A DNA stretch of 64,000 nucleotides from Coniella vitis (GCA_011317545.1 WUJK01000003.1:2294001-2358000); one strand, 5' to 3'; counted from the stretch's first letter, positions 34,633 to 46,795 are shown. The notes: generated by a model from the sequence alone, not told the origin. Numbers and translations: made by a program.

Positions 34633-35591
34633 ATGGGTCATTTTCCCGTCGAAACATGACATCGGTTCATCCAGAGATTGGGGCCAGGTTTGGTGCTGTC
34701 TACTTCTTCATTCTGAGGATGTGAGATTGCTTTATTTCCGGTTTACTGTCTTCCTGTCCTGTTCAGTGAAGGATCATTTAAACTATGAAAAGCGTACAGA
34801 TATGCGTGGCGTTTGGTAGTGGGTCTCCTCTGAGGATTATGTGTACTTATAACTTCAGTTATTGCTTCTCAGACACAAGATACTCCAGAGTGATATTGAG
34901 ATTATCTTGAACATTCATTTGCCACAAACACAACCAAATGTAGAGCGCTGTGCTGATGATTATCATAAGGATTATCTTCTTTGTGGAAAGAACATGAAGG
35001 GGCACGAAAAGAAGATGATATCAAGGAAGAAAAAAAATACTACAGTACGTGATGAGTAACAGAAAACACAGTCCACATTCACAAGCGGAACAGGGAAAAA
35101 AAGCGAAGCTCTCAAGGTCAGCGAGGCAAATACCTACTGAGTAACTAGATGCCCTAGGTCGTATTTTTGGTCTTCCTTCTGAGGTTTTCCAAATGCTGTT
35201 TCCCTTTCGTGCCAGTCGTGGCCTATCAGGATATTTGCCCAGATATAAATACTTACGCCCACCTCACGAGCTGAACCGTATATTTTACCTGTGAATGCAA
35301 ATAGTGGCAAAGTTTGTACAACCTAATACATAGTAGGCTCATTGTAGCTAGTGAAGATGAAGGTATCACATTACTAAAGCTGTGCAGGAAAAGGCGCAAC
35401 TTGTAATGAGTATATACAAATCAAGGTTCTTTCTCCATAAATAAGATGAACCATCCAATACGCCGCCTCCTAGCTCCAATCCAGTCCAGCAGATCGTTCA
35501 GTAGAAATCAAGGTCATAATATCATCAATCGTCCATGGATCCAGATCCGCTCAGATCTTTCATTTCGCGTGTCCTACGTGTGCAAGGGGTA
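34633..35591. other. Convergent intergenic region
   Basis: 3' flanks of the transporter gene and the Cys-rich GPI gene. AT-rich, one ACATAGTA motif at 35328; no coding signal. Confidence 0.5.
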
Positions 35592-36359
35592 TTATATTCC
35601 GACCATACCCATCCCAACACCAGCAGCAACGCCGACTACGACGGCCACCCCAGCCAGACCCGTAGGCCTGGCCCTCACCACCGCCGCAGCCGCATTCGCA
35701 GTACCCACGCTGAAGCCCGCCGTAGCTCCAGCCGTGCAATACGAGTCTTGGATGCCAAAGCATGCAACACTGCTGAGACTACTGCAAACGCTTGTTGCCG
35801 TCGCCGTCGCATACGTGACACCCGTGCTGGTACCTCCTCCAACAGTCGTGCTCCCGCCCACAACCACTGTCACGCCGCCCTTGCCTTCCAGCTCGTCTGT
35901 GCACGCAAGGTAGTTCCTGCTACAGGCCGACAGCGCGCTGGAGCATGCTCCAGCGTTGCTGAAGCTCGTCGCGATATAAGGAAACGAGAAATAGCCGTTC
36001 GCGACGTAGCTGACCGAAGTGGCGCTGGGGGCGCGGTAAGATGAGGGCGCGGTGCCCGTGCAGACGTCACCCGAGGGACAGCATGCGGGCGAGCTGGAGG
36101 CGTCCAGGGCGCAGGCCTGGCCGGAGGCGCAGCAGATGTTGCTGAAAACGGAACCCTCGGAGGAGCACGAGTAGGTGCCTGCTATGCAGCCGGCTGTGGC
36201 TCGTGCAAACAGGGCATCGGCGGGCAAGGCGGCGGCATGGTGCCGTTGGACGGGGGTGGCTGTTTGTGCGGCCTCAAAGGACTGCGGTTGTGCGCTGGCA
36301 ATAACGGCGCCGACAAGGGAAAAAAGGTTGATGGCGGCTAGGAGAGTTGGGTGACCCAT
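35592..36359 (-). CDS. Cys-rich secreted protein, probably GPI-anchored
   Basis: Single-exon frame of 255 residues from ATG 36359 (MGHPTLLAAINLFSLVGAVIASAQ, a signal peptide). The N-terminal third of the mature protein is Cys-rich with paired cysteines: GCIAGTYSCSS, NICCASGQACAL, ACCPSGDVCTG. Further cysteines occur as ACSSALSACSRNYLAC and SVCSSLSSVACFG. The C-terminus GLAGVAVVVGVAAGVGMGM fits a GPI-attachment signal. The pattern is seen in fungal GPI-anchored proteins of unknown function; it is not CFEM and not a LysM or chitin-binding domain I can confirm. The open frame extends 84 codons upstream, but that part lacks a signal peptide and the internal ATG gives a clean one. Role at the cell surface is inferred. 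Confidence 0.75.
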   Translation of the reverse strand: MGHPTLLAAINLFSLVGAVIASAQPQSFEAAQTATPVQRHHAAALPADALFARATAGCIAGTYSCSSEGSVFSNICCASGQACALDASSSPACCPSGDVCTGTAPSSYRAPSATSVSYVANGYFSFPYIATSFSNAGACSSALSACSRNYLACTDELEGKGGVTVVVGGSTTVGGGTSTGVTYATATATSVCSSLSSVACFGIQDSYCTAGATAGFSVGTANAAAAVVRARPTGLAGVAVVVGVAAGVGMGMVGI

Positions 36360-37315
36360 TCTTGCCGAGTTGGCGCCCCGCGGTCGGGCAATCGGTGGAA
36401 CACTCGTCGGCCGATGAGGGAGCCCTGTTGAGGCTTGATCCTTGATGTCGAAACGGCCGGACAGTTCGATCGACCAACTGATGGACGAGACGGCCCAGTA
36501 AGACCAGATCTTCTCGAGTAAGGTATCTGTGGACCGCAGTTTGCTCGGTGCCGAGATTCGAAGGTTCGCAAGACAGACAAGGGGCGCCTGCGCAAACGGC
36601 GAAATGTGCAAGATGAACTAGAAGGGAGCAGTCGAATGGGGTGGCTGGGTTGCTCCGAGGCAGATGGGCTGACAACTGACAAGCATGCAAGATGCCAAGC
36701 AGAGCAGCATGCAGCGCTTCTACGTATGTTAGTAGGATTCGGCGAGGAATGAGTGAATGCAGGCGCCTAACCTGATACATAGTACAATACATAGTACGCA
36801 CGCCTGCAATCAGCAGCGCCGTCTTATGCGCAGGTTTCCTGTTGAGCCAGGTTCGGCCTGTCTACCAATGGTAATGCTTCGATTGCTGGATCCAAAGCGA
36901 AGGCGATGAGGGATCCCAATGGCCCTGAGGCGCCAGGCAAGACCAAAGCGGCGAGGTCCCTGCAGGGCGAGCAGGGCAAAGGCTTTAGGTGATGTCATCA
37001 GTCGGTGCAGTGACTGCGAAACCCCCGTTGGGCGACCCCGCGCTTCCCCTCGCCCCAAAAAAGGTCCTGAAAAGCAGGGGTCTGAGGTCCTGGGGTTCTC
37101 AGGCACACAATTGGCCCCGCGGAAGCATCTTTGCGGCAGCACGCTCCGTACCAATGGCAAGGCCAGGCTGCACTCGCAAGGACCGATACCATCGCGCACC
37201 GCCGAAACAACAAATTCACCAATAGCCGCGGCGTTAAAGAGACAAACCCGAACGGTCATCGGGAGCGTAGGCCATCGTTGCAAGCATTGTGCGTGCCGGA
37301 GTGAAGACAGCCCTC
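36360..37315. other. Intergenic region between two minus-strand genes
   Basis: Promoter of the Cys-rich GPI gene and 3' flank of the Ser/Ala-rich gene. It contains two ACATAGTA motifs 12 bp apart (36777, 36789). Frames present on both strands look like chance. Confidence 0.45.
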
Positions 37316-38329
37316 TTACAGCCTGGCTCGTATGCGTCCGAGGACAAATTGCAGTCGGCGCACTGCGCTGGCCTCCGTTCTCTGTCTTGGGGCTTCTCTC
37401 CTCATCTGCTGGACCTCATTCCTGGCAGCCTGGGCTAAATCACCCAGATCTCCCCACACCTCGTCCGTATAGCCTGTGAGCACCCGGTTCCAGCCCTCCA
37501 GCCACAGCTGGCTTGCCTCAGCCCGGTCCACCACGCCCAGATTTATAGAGCTGGCCTCGGAAGCCGCAGCACTGGCAGTATCGTCGCGTAGGAAATCCGG
37601 GATGAAGTTGAGCATGTTGTTCCACTCAGAGGCCGATATCTGGGCCGAGGCTCCTGTTTCAAACAGGGCTCTCCGCAGGTTATCCATGTCCTTGCTATCA
37701 AGCTGCATCTGATGTTCCAGCTCTGGTGCATCCTCGCCCATCTGTGATAGTAGATGGACAACCTCAGCACCATCTTCTTGTTGCTGCTGCTGCTGCTGGG
37801 CTGTTGTGGTGGCGGCACCGCTCGGCAACGCATGTCCAATAAAGCCGAGTTTCTCTGCACTCGCCTCGCTCCGAGTTTCCCATGGCCCACTTGATACCGT
37901 AGGCTCTGTCGGCGCTGCCGCGCTGGTACCATCGAGAAAGGCAGCGAAGGTGGCTTCTCCGGCAGCGATGTGAGAATCAGTGCGGCCTGGTCTAAAGTTA
38001 CTGTTGGGTGTCGACGAGCGAGCGGTGGACGACGAAGTCGCCGCTGCATAATGCACAGCTCCGGCTGCCGATGATGAAGGACCAGGCTTGTTTGATGATG
38101 CAGACAATTCAGCCAGTTCTCCCGCAGAGGCCAAAGGGCTCCGAAAGACACTCCTTGATAAACCAGCAGCAGAGTTGGTCAAGCGTGATACGAAGGTGCC
38201 GCCATCCGTCTGTCTCGGACCTTGTTGAGCGGGCGTGTCACTGGCGACCTGTTTGCCCTTGACGTTCTCAACATCGCACTCGGAATGAGATGGATCAACT
38301 GCTCCACCGTCCTTCGCATTGGAAGCCAT
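37316..38329 (-). CDS. Uncharacterised Ser/Ala-rich protein with polyglutamine
   Basis: Single-exon frame of 337 residues from ATG 38329 (MASNAKDGGAVDPSHSECD). I do not recognise a family. The first 200 residues are Ser/Ala/Thr-rich and probably disordered, with short hydrophobic islands (FVSRLTNSAAGLSRSVFRSP, EATFAAFLDG) and a seven-Gln run. The C-terminal 130 residues are more ordered and helical: ELEHQMQLDSKDMDNLRRAL, WNNMLNFIPDFLRD, SQLWLEGWNRVLTGYTDEVW, and a basic amphipathic end (RRLQFVLGRIRARL). No signal peptide or membrane segment. The spaced aromatic motifs (WNNML, WLEGW, EVWGDL) could be docking peptides. The consistent low-complexity-to-helical layout, clean start and full-length frame argue that it is a real gene. 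Confidence 0.6.
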   Translation of the reverse strand: MASNAKDGGAVDPSHSECDVENVKGKQVASDTPAQQGPRQTDGGTFVSRLTNSAAGLSRSVFRSPLASAGELAELSASSNKPGPSSSAAGAVHYAAATSSSTARSSTPNSNFRPGRTDSHIAAGEATFAAFLDGTSAAAPTEPTVSSGPWETRSEASAEKLGFIGHALPSGAATTTAQQQQQQQEDGAEVVHLLSQMGEDAPELEHQMQLDSKDMDNLRRALFETGASAQISASEWNNMLNFIPDFLRDDTASAAASEASSINLGVVDRAEASQLWLEGWNRVLTGYTDEVWGDLGDLAQAARNEVQQMRREAPRQRTEASAVRRLQFVLGRIRARL

Positions 38330-40145
38330 CTTTCCCCAACTCGTAGTGTTGCGCGAAGCGGCGTCCTTCGTTGTCGTTCCGTTCTGGGAACCAGAGAATG
38401 GTGAGTGCTATTCTTGCGACAGGGCCAACTTGAAGAGGATGCTGCTCTTGAGACGAAAGACTCGTTTTCCTGGCTCCCGAAAAGGTAACTGGTCCTGCGA
38501 CAGAGTCTGTACAAATCGTGGAGAGGAGCTAAGTGAGTATCATGATATATGCAGCGAGAGAGGTGAGAGGCTAAGGAGGTCAAGTCACCTGTCAGATGTA
38601 GGGATAATTGTTCGAAGCTGTCCCGAGGTAATCTTGGGAAGTAAGTACTTACTTCTGGGTACATGCTACTATGTAAGCCTACGATAGCTGACAGGTACTT
38701 GGCTTCGAACGCACATCCACCAAGCATGCTATAACACTGACTCACCGATTACGATGATGAGCAGTAATCATGAGGCTCGAATCACGCGCGGGCTATGCCA
38801 TTGTCGAAATCGAAGCTGCTGACATCGAGTCATCATTGGTGGTGAATTGTTCGGGGTTGGTATAACAAGTACATACCTCGTCAATAAGTACAGACAATAT
38901 CATAGCAACGCCATGTTAGGCGTTCGTACGTAGTATGGTACGGTGCCAGCACCAAAGTACGCCATATATTTGCAGGCCCCAGCGGCTCCATAATTCTACC
39001 GGATCCCACTAGCTCCGTTTGCTACAGCGCCCCAGACCCCCGAAGCTCTGCTGCAAATGCCCTGTGGCAAGGTAGGGGGACCATGCAACCAAGCAAGCCA
39101 AGCTAGAGCCTGAGCCTTGCCCTCGCTGTCGCCGAGCGAGTTTCTGCCTGACCTCATCTTGACCCAGGCCTGCATCTGCATCAATCCTCACCACAATTCT
39201 TTCTTGGACCAACAACAACATACCCCGCATCCTCAACGGCCACCACCGCGCAGACCCAACACATCGCCCAGTTAACAACTCTGTGCAGAGCCACCCATTA
39301 ATAGAGCTGTCTTGATCCTAGGGTGAGTGCTATCCTCTGCCCTGTGGCAGCGCGCCAGAGCTGGCTGGCTGTCCATTCGTCTGGCTGGCTGGCTGTCGGG
39401 CCCCAAACTCTGCCCAGACACGCCTCCCACTTCACCACTGCCCAAGCTGCCACAGTCGCAGGAAGGCGGTGTCGCGTGCAGAGACCAGCACCACCACTAC
39501 CAGCACCACCACCACCAGCAATCCCGCTCTCCATGAACACCCCTCCCGTCCCCTCCTGGCTGTCTCGGTGCTCTTCTGGGTCGCTTCTTGCTGCTGCTGC
39601 TTCTTGCTTGCTTGCCCTCAAAAGTCCCAGCCAGCCAAGAGAGTGCAGGTCCCCGAGCACCAAGCCCTGTTCTGTCTGCCGGGCCAGCTCAAGTGGCCGT
39701 CAGCCAGCACTGGAAGCTTGTGTTGGTTCGGTGTCTGGTTGCTCCTCTGCTCCCCACACCAGACCCATCCCACCTTACATACTCTACCTCAACCCTGCTC
39801 CTCCAAAAGTGGACGTGAGGCTCACTATCCGCTATTGCTTCTGGCTCCTAACACCTCGTGCACTTGCTCTAGCTTCTGATCCTGCTCCCGCCGCAACGCT
39901 ATCCACCCACCACCGCTACTTCCATCACCACCACGCTGCTCTTGGATCCAATTCTGGCCGCCACCAGTTGTCGACCACACCCCTCCGACTTTTACTAAAC
40001 CCCTCGCACCCACAGCCAGCAGGCCCCTCCCTACCTTTTCGACTGGACAAGTCTCGCCCTTTTCCAATACATCATCCCGCTTGACAGCCTCTCTGTGCTG
40101 TAGAGTGAAGGCCGTCCTTCACCTGCATCTGCCAAACCTGCAAAA
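38330..40145. other. Divergent intergenic region upstream of the PP2A B-subunit gene
   Basis: About 1.8 kb between divergent genes. Contains CTGG/GGCT repeats near 39360-39395, a C/A/T-rich leader-like stretch from about 39470 to 40140, and one reverse ACATAGTA motif at 38667. Several long overlapping frames in the plus strand (39323-40084) are Ser/Pro/His-biased by the C-rich leader and are not called. Confidence 0.5.
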
Positions 40146-42004
40146 ATGGCGGACTCGGAATCCGGCTCGCCAACGTGGAAGTTCACTCAGTACGTTTTCT
40201 CTGCTCCTCACCTTGCATCCGCAAGCCGCATCGCTTGGCCGTGATGCTCATTGCGCAGCCCCCACGGAGGCTGTTGCGGTGATGACTCGCACACGCACCC
40301 TCAAGGCCGAAAGCTAACACTCTACACCAGGTGCTTCGGAGACAAGGGCGACGTCGAAGATATCACTGAAGGTACGAATACTCCAAGCTCTGCACCTGCA
40401 GCGACAAGCGTTACTGACTTTGGCGGTCTAGCCGATATCATATCGACCGTCGAGTTCGATCACACGGGAAACTACCTTGCAACGGGTGATAAGGGTGGTC
40501 GCGTCGTCCTCTTTGAGCGCAATGAGACCGTGAGTGGCGCTCTTGTCTCTTGGCATTCATGCCAGACTTGCTTCAAGCAGTGACTGACCGCTTTCACCAG
40601 AAAAAAACCTGCGAGTACAAGTTCCACACAGAGTTCCAATCCCACGAGCCCGAATTCGACTACCTCAAATCCCTCGAGATCGAAGAGAAAATCAACAAGA
40701 TCAAGTGGTGCCGCCGACAAAACGCTTCCCACTATCTGCTGTCCACCAACGACAAGACCATCAAGCTTTGGAAAGTTTTTGAAAAGTCCCTAAAAGTGGT
40801 GGCCGAGAACAACCTGTCAAATGAGGCAACACCGGGAAACAATGTAGGCGGAGGTGGCGCACCGCGGGCGCTGCCCGGTTCCATCAAGAGCGCGGGAGAT
40901 CTCAAGCTGCCTCGTCTTACACACCACGACACGGTCGTTGCAGCTGTGCCTCGGAAGACGTACGCTAATGCCCATGCCTACCACATCAACAGCATATCTG
41001 TCAACAGCGATGGGGAGACATTCATCAGCAGTGACGATCTCCGCATAAACCTATGGAACCTCAACATTCAGGACCAAAGTTTCAACATTGTCGACATCAA
41101 GCCTGCAAACATGGAAGAGTTGACTGAAGTCATTACCGCCGCGGAGTTCCACCCAATGAGCTGCAACTGGTTCATGTACGCGAGCTCCAAGGGCACGATC
41201 AAGCTGGCAGACATGCGTGAAAGCGCGCTCTGTGACCAGCACGCAAAGCGTAAGTTTATCCCCCATGCCGTTCAGCTGGATGCTGTTTGTTGTTTGGACA
41301 CCCATGCACCCTCTGGCTGCGTTGGCTGACACCTGGACAGTCTTTGAACAAGAGGAAGATCCCTCCGCACGCTCCTTCTTCTCTGAAATCATCTCCTCGA
41401 TCTCGGACGTACGATTCTCTTATGACGGGAGATACATTCTGTCTAGGGACTATTTGACCGTCAAGATCTGGGATGTCAACATGGAGAGACAACCGGTCAA
41501 GACGATTCCGATCCACGAACACCTGCGACCTCGACTTTGTGACACATATGAGAATGATAGTATCTTCGACAAGTTTGAGGTTGTGTTTTCTGGTGATGCC
41601 AAGAACGTCATGACCGGTAGCTACAACAACAATTTCATGATCTACCCATCCGACCCAGAGAAAGAGGTGGAAGTTGTATTGCAGGCCGACAAGTCAGCTT
41701 TCAAGGCCAAGAAAGTAGGCGTGCCAACACCAATCAACTCATCGACAAGTCCTACCGCTAATGGCGGCAAGAAGAATGGGTCTCGGTCTGCCAGTCCTGC
41801 GGGTGCACAGAGGATGCGCAAGGAGACGGATGCCGACCAGATCGACTTCAACAAGAAGATTCTGCACATGAGCTGGCATCCCTTTGAAGACAGTATTGCA
41901 ATTGCAGCTACAAACAACGTGAGTTGCACCATTCCCTCCCTCTCAGATTGTCAATTCCTTTGCTGACTGATATACCTTAGTTGTTTGTATTCTCGGCATT
42001 GTAA
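40146..42004 (+). CDS. CDC55: Protein phosphatase 2A regulatory subunit B (PR55/Cdc55)
   Basis: Six exons by phase: 40146-40189, 40331-40371, 40432-40529, 40601-41249, 41341-41918, 41981-42004, giving 477 residues, the family size. It starts MADSESGSPTWKFTQCFGDKG. Family signatures follow: ADIISTVEFDHTGNYLATGD KGGRVVLFER (split by no intron), YKFHTEFQSHEPEFDYLKSL, INKIKW, TNDKTIKLWKV, SDDLRINLWNL, RSFFSEIISSISDVRFS, SRDYLTVKIWDVNMERQP and CDTYENDSIFDKFE, ending LFVFSAL. It is the seven-blade WD40 B subunit that directs PP2A to mitotic, morphogenetic and septation substrates. A polar loop (SPTANGGKKNGSRSASPAG) is a fungal insert. The final coding exon is only 24 nt. The short early exons were placed by phase and conserved junction residues. 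Confidence 0.93.
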
Positions 42005-45000
42005 ATAATCAACATACAGTGATCATCACTTCTTGTGCCCTCTGGGCCGCTCTCACTCTGTTTTTGCTGTGAATTGTTGGTGCCCCTGATCCTCGAGATT
42101 CACGGACCCGTCCACTACGAATTCCCTTGTTCATCGTCTGCGGACCTCTCGTGTGGCGAATATTGCAGGACAAGCAATCTGGTAATGCTAGTTGAACTCT
42201 GCTATACTCAAGTTAGATGCCTGTATTTTGGGGGGCAGGGACTGCACTGTACTTGGCTGTCCAGAACCTAGTCAAAAGTATGATGGATGGAAAAATCCCA
42301 TCACTCTGTGAAGCTTCATGATAGTGAATGGGAAGCTGGAAGGAGTGCTCTAAGTGAGGAAAGGCACTGTTTATATGGAGAGGAAGGGAAGGCTGCGGGA
42401 GACAAGGGCAATTGCATTAGAGTGGGTTGATTGTTTTGGGGGAAAGTAAAACAAAGTCCCTTTGGCATAGAAAGTTTTATGAAGCAAGCCCAGAAGAACA
42501 AGACAGGTGTGTTAGACAGGAAGACAATGGGTGTTGCCACAAAAGAGGAATGAATGATGCTGTTTGATGTTCAAATAATGCTGATGGTATCTTGTCCTCA
42601 AGGCTGGGGTTGTTAGGGCTTACAAGAGTAGCGTTGTGTTGTAAATCCTCGTTGGGGAATTTTTTGTGCTATGGATCTTGGTAGTATGCATCAAAATGAC
42701 CAGTGTCTTTGATATATCTGTCAAATGAGAGCATTGTGAGTCTGAGATGGATATCCGAACTTTCAGCACCGAGAAAAAAACAAGAACCCTGCCTCAAGAA
42801 GAAAGAAACCAGAATATGCTTGCCTAGGTAGACTTTTGAGCATATATGATACAATTGAGCACACATGAAAGTGGTTCTCAGTGGGTGCCTTTTTGGAAGG
42901 AAGAAGACAAAAAGAAAGAAAAGGGAAAGATAAGCTGAAAAGTGAGTAAGTGAGTGAAGGAGTGGGAGAAATGAAAGCAAAAGTGAATAACAGGGAATAT
43001 AGGGAAAAGAAAGGGAAAACAATCAGAAGCTTGTAACTGCCAAGTTAACTTTCCTGCTGTAATCTCACTCTAATCTTTTGCTTCTTTAAATACACCTTCT
43101 CATTATGGGTACTTTGCGTCTTTGCCATGATCGACAATATCCATATTTCACTTTCCGCCAAAGAGCTCTATAATGTCAGCCAAATATAAATTCGAAGTAC
43201 GTCAAGAAAAGACAAACTCAGTCGATCCAGCTTCACAACTTGGATTTAGGACATTTGTTGATATCATATCCTCTAACTCATGCTGGCAAGGCCAACAGTC
43301 TTCGTGCCCTGCTGGTCAGAGTTTGATATCGACTAAACAGAAGGAAAAGTATAATCATTGCTATCTTGAATTTCGCGAGCCACTTTCGACAGATATTTCA
43401 ACATCACATGCGTGCCATCCTAGGAAGAGAAAGAACAAAGTACAAGCAACGAATAGAACTATATAATACGACTGAAGACGAGCATGGGGAGGACAGCTTC
43501 AACGGTTAGTTGACAGCCAGCTGCTGAGCATAAGGGCACAATATGACAGAAGGATCTAGAACACTAAGTGGTGATGCACAGGACTCGGACGGTGCATGTG
43601 AAGCTTGAACGGGTCCTTGCTGTGCAGAAGGAACAGACTTTACGTGGCAAAGCAGAGAAGTGCCACGATCATTGTTGAGCGTTGGTATCTGATGGCGAGG
43701 AAGGGGTCTCAGGGAGTTTGGGCACACTTTGATAAGAAATTTCGGGGTACAAATATCATCGGCTTAGATATGAAAACGTGATATTGAATGATACAGGACA
43801 GTCCACCCTAAGTATGTACAGCGTAATGCTTTACAAAAAGTCCCTGAGATATTCCTTTTGTGCTCAGTTGATAACGATCCCCAGGGACTAAGGGTCCAGG
43901 CTCGTTTGCCTAAGCCCATGGTCATAAATGGGTCGATTCGACCTGCCGTGCGCGGGGTACACAAGTAAATCATCTGATGAGCTTGCCACAGTAACTTCCA
44001 ATTTGTCATATGGAAAGTACTTCTGCCTAAAGAACTGTCATCATCACTACTGACCACCTTATATAGCTCAGTAACAAGCAACCGTGGCAGCCTCGCCTGG
44101 CGAGATCAAAGTACGCACTTGATACTTGCCATTCAAATATCCGACTAGGAAGTTGACGTCCACACTCCAAGGCCAAATTTTCTGCCGAGAAAGGGAAGGC
44201 ACCGGTGGGGCATGGCAGGAGGAGGGGGCTATCTGTTCTAGAGTGTTGGAGAAACGCTTAAGAAATTGGAGAAAGCACGTATTACATTTATTGGTACGTC
44301 AGGAACTTGGGCGTGCCGTCCATATTTTGAGGCGGGATAGCGGTTGAGCGGTCTGGCCCGCCCCCTGGAGGCCTTCTCCTTCTCGACATTGTAGGATGCG
44401 TGAGTGCGTGCCTACAGTAACACTTTCTACACAATTGGAGATACCGTGTGCAAGAGACCTCTGGGTAGGTTCCTTCTCATATAGGCCCTTTGTAGACCTA
44501 CCAGTGCTGGGTATATCATCTCAGCATATTGAGAGAGGCAGGCACAAGGGCGGGCCCTATCGTGAAGAGACTGCCGGTACCATGAGCAGTAGTCAAGCCG
44601 GTCGGGGGAGGCCCGTCTGGATGCCCTTCCCTCCCCCGGATGGAGAGAAGCTCTCTGCCCCCGCTTACGGCACATGGACGGCATACAGTGTAGCTGGTGT
44701 CCAGCAACGGCTTCCTGAAGGAGGTGTACGCAATGATGGCGCTTCCTTCCCGTTTCTACGAGGAACGAGGGAGCAATGTCACGGAAGGAGCAAGTTCACT
44801 GTTATTGGGTCTATAAAGCGGAGGCCAGATGGGCCAACCACAAGGCAGAACTTTGTTTCCTTTACATCAACTTTCATCAACACAACATCGGGCCCGGCCA
44901 AACCCCCTCCCCCTCTTTTCTCGTGTACACAACGAGGGCTCTGATCCCTACTGAGACCGGACACGAAGGCTGATGATTGTGCCGGCGCTATCACACAATC

Positions 45001-45249
45001 CGTCAAGCTGAGGGACCGCGAGAGGGGGACGGCAGAAGATCATGATGCTTCTTCAAACGCCACGAGCTCCGGATCACGTCTCGTGAGCTCCAAAAAGACA
45101 CAGGTAAGTTGACCACCTGCTGTTTCTCTGGATGTCTTCCATGTATAAATACGCCATCCTCCTCCCACCTAGAGTCCCTCTCTGATCCTCTGTCCATCTT
45201 CATCCTCCAACAGACACCGGAAAACATCATTTCCAACCAAGAACCGGAA
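42005..45249. other. Long intergenic region downstream of the PP2A B-subunit gene
   Basis: About 3.2 kb. Largely purine-rich on the plus strand between 42340 and 43020 (GAAGGGAAAG-type). No exon with family similarity. A TATA-like element (tgtataaatacgcc) at about 45142-45155 sits 100 bp before the small secreted-protein frame. Confidence 0.5.
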
Positions 45250-45633
45250 ACGAAGTTGACAGCCATCCTCGTTGCTGCCCTGAGCTTCGCTGCCGGCCCT
45301 GTCGCCGGCATGCAATGCGCCGTAAGTCACACCTCCCGGGCACTTGGCCATCATGTTGCTGTGGATGGAGTATACTGACACACATGCGCTTTTTTAGATG
45401 CGGTGCGCCGAGAAGGTCGGCCGGGCGAAGGGCGGTACCGACCTCGCTTGGCTATGCCAAAACATTGAACTGGTCCGGCGGGACGTGGAAGCGTGTGTAT
45501 TCTCGGAGTGTCCTCCGGGCGAAATCAACGGTATGTCATCATGAAAGTCCTCTTGCATATTAGCATTTACATTGCAAGCATGATGTGCTGACAAGAGTGG
45601 CAATTGTCTCTAGACTCTCGCAGGATGGCCTGA
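45250..45633 (+). CDS. Small Cys-containing secreted protein with ACG in place of the start codon
   Basis: Three exons by phase: 45250-45321, 45398-45530, 45614-45633, giving 74 residues. Exon 1 reads (ACG)KLTAILVAALSFAAGPVAG, a clear signal peptide, then MQCA; exon 2 continues MRCAEKVGRAKGG...LAWLCQNIELVRRDVEACVFSECPPGEIN; exon 3 adds DSRRMA and a stop. Introns have GTAAGT/TTTTTTAG and GTATGT/TCTCTAG. Five cysteines in C-x3-C ... C ... C-x4-C spacing resemble small secreted fungal proteins. No in-frame ATG lies between the upstream stop and the signal peptide, so either translation starts at ACG or the ATG was lost by a T-to-C change. An upstream TATA-like box supports a once-functional gene. 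The neighbouring DNA is rearranged, which favours decay. Confidence 0.45.
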
Positions 45634-46133
45634 ATGAATTGTCGCAAGGAGTGCCCGAGCTCTCCTCCTCCTTCATAACTTGGTTATGCACGGAGAGGTC
45701 CGAAGAGCGAAGCACGAAGGAAAAGGCAACCTCCACAACCACACAAGAGGCAACATTGCTCCCCGCGCCCCCATCTTGAAGGAGTACCAATGAACTTTGA
45801 TATGCGGTCCACCCTCAACAGCATCGCCAACAACACAATCGAGGTCCAAAGACGTCCAGTCCCAGCATCACAGTGACCACCAAGCCCAAGACCACGGACA
45901 CGAGCACGAGGACCGAAACGGTAACGAAGAAGCCCAAGACGAGCAGAACTCAACAACCTGCTGTACAATCGCGATTCTGAACACATCGAACGCCTTGTTG
46001 TTCCCTCGACTATTGTCCCTTTGTTCCTTGCCGACGCACACGATGACCGTCATCACTTTGGACGGAATCGCATGATGGTTACACTGGATGGTCTACAAGA
46101 GTGTTGGCACTTGACGCGCTGGACTCAGCAACC

Positions 46134-46349
46134 ATGCGAGTCACTACCCTTCCTACTTCAGCAGGCATGCTGCTTCTCTCTGCCCCAGCAGTTATTATGG
46201 CCACTGCCGTGCAGCGTCTGCCGTCTTCTTTGGTCGATGACAGCGCCGACGACAGCAATATGCCGCATAATAGTAGCCACGAGAAAAGCTACTATAACGA
46301 TGATCACTTTGATGGTGATAGTTTCTACGACGACGGGCTGCTCTTTTGA
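46134..46349 (+). CDS. Possible small secreted protein, acidic, Cys-free
   Basis: ATG at 46134 in context aaccATGC opens a 71-codon frame: MRVTTLPTSAGMLLLSAPAV and an AxA-type end (IMATA) make a plausible signal peptide, followed by a short polar and acidic mature part (SSLVDDSADDSNMPHN...YYNDDHFDGDSFYDDG). No cysteines, domain or homologue recognised. It lies in a rearranged, low-gene-density segment and could be chance. Confidence 0.25.
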   Translation: MRVTTLPTSAGMLLLSAPAVIMATAVQRLPSSLVDDSADDSNMPHNSSHEKSYYNDDHFDGDSFYDDGLLF

Positions 46350-46712
46350 CGTTGGCTTCCATGACGACCAAGATGACCTTCCACTATCATCACATAATAT
46401 ATCAGATAACTCGACCCACGCGCTCTCTCCTCGGGCAATGACTGCTCCGTATCGAATAAGAGTTCCCGATACTGCTCTCCTATGGGATTGCGGCCGCGAT
46501 ATCTTGGCCTGGTGGTGTCCCGACGAATCCAGCTTTCGCTAAAAACTCGGATTCTTCTCACAGCCTGCCAATGGACGAAGAGCTTCGGCCCCTATTTAGA
46601 GTGGGAAGAGATCCTGAACGCACCAGGGCCGGGCAAGGTCCCACCAAATCACAGTCCGGTACAAAACGCTCCTACTAAACTCGACCCGTTTCCTAAAAGG
46701 CCTCAGTCGACC

Positions 46713-46795
46713 TGGTCTACCCTTCCCACTGCCTAGCTTTAGCACGAACTCTTCGACATACTGGGCCTCGTCAGCACCTACAGCTTCGTTCTCGA
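46713..46795. repeat. Copy 1 of an 83-bp duplicated segment
   Basis: ggtctacccttcccactgcc ... ctgggcctcgtcag ... ctacagcttcgttctcg. About 80-85% identical by eye to 47119-47201, with one single-base indel near the right end that shifts the frame between the copies. Confidence 0.8.

Noticed and set aside
39323..40084. 253-codon plus-strand frame upstream of the PP2A gene
   Set aside because: Composition (Ser, Pro, His, Leu) follows from a C/A/T-rich 5' leader; no domain, and a frame shift away it is equally open.
44396..44944. 182-codon frame (contains MSSSQAGRGRPVWMPFPPPD)
   Set aside because: No family recognised and no supporting promoter or splice features; treated as chance.
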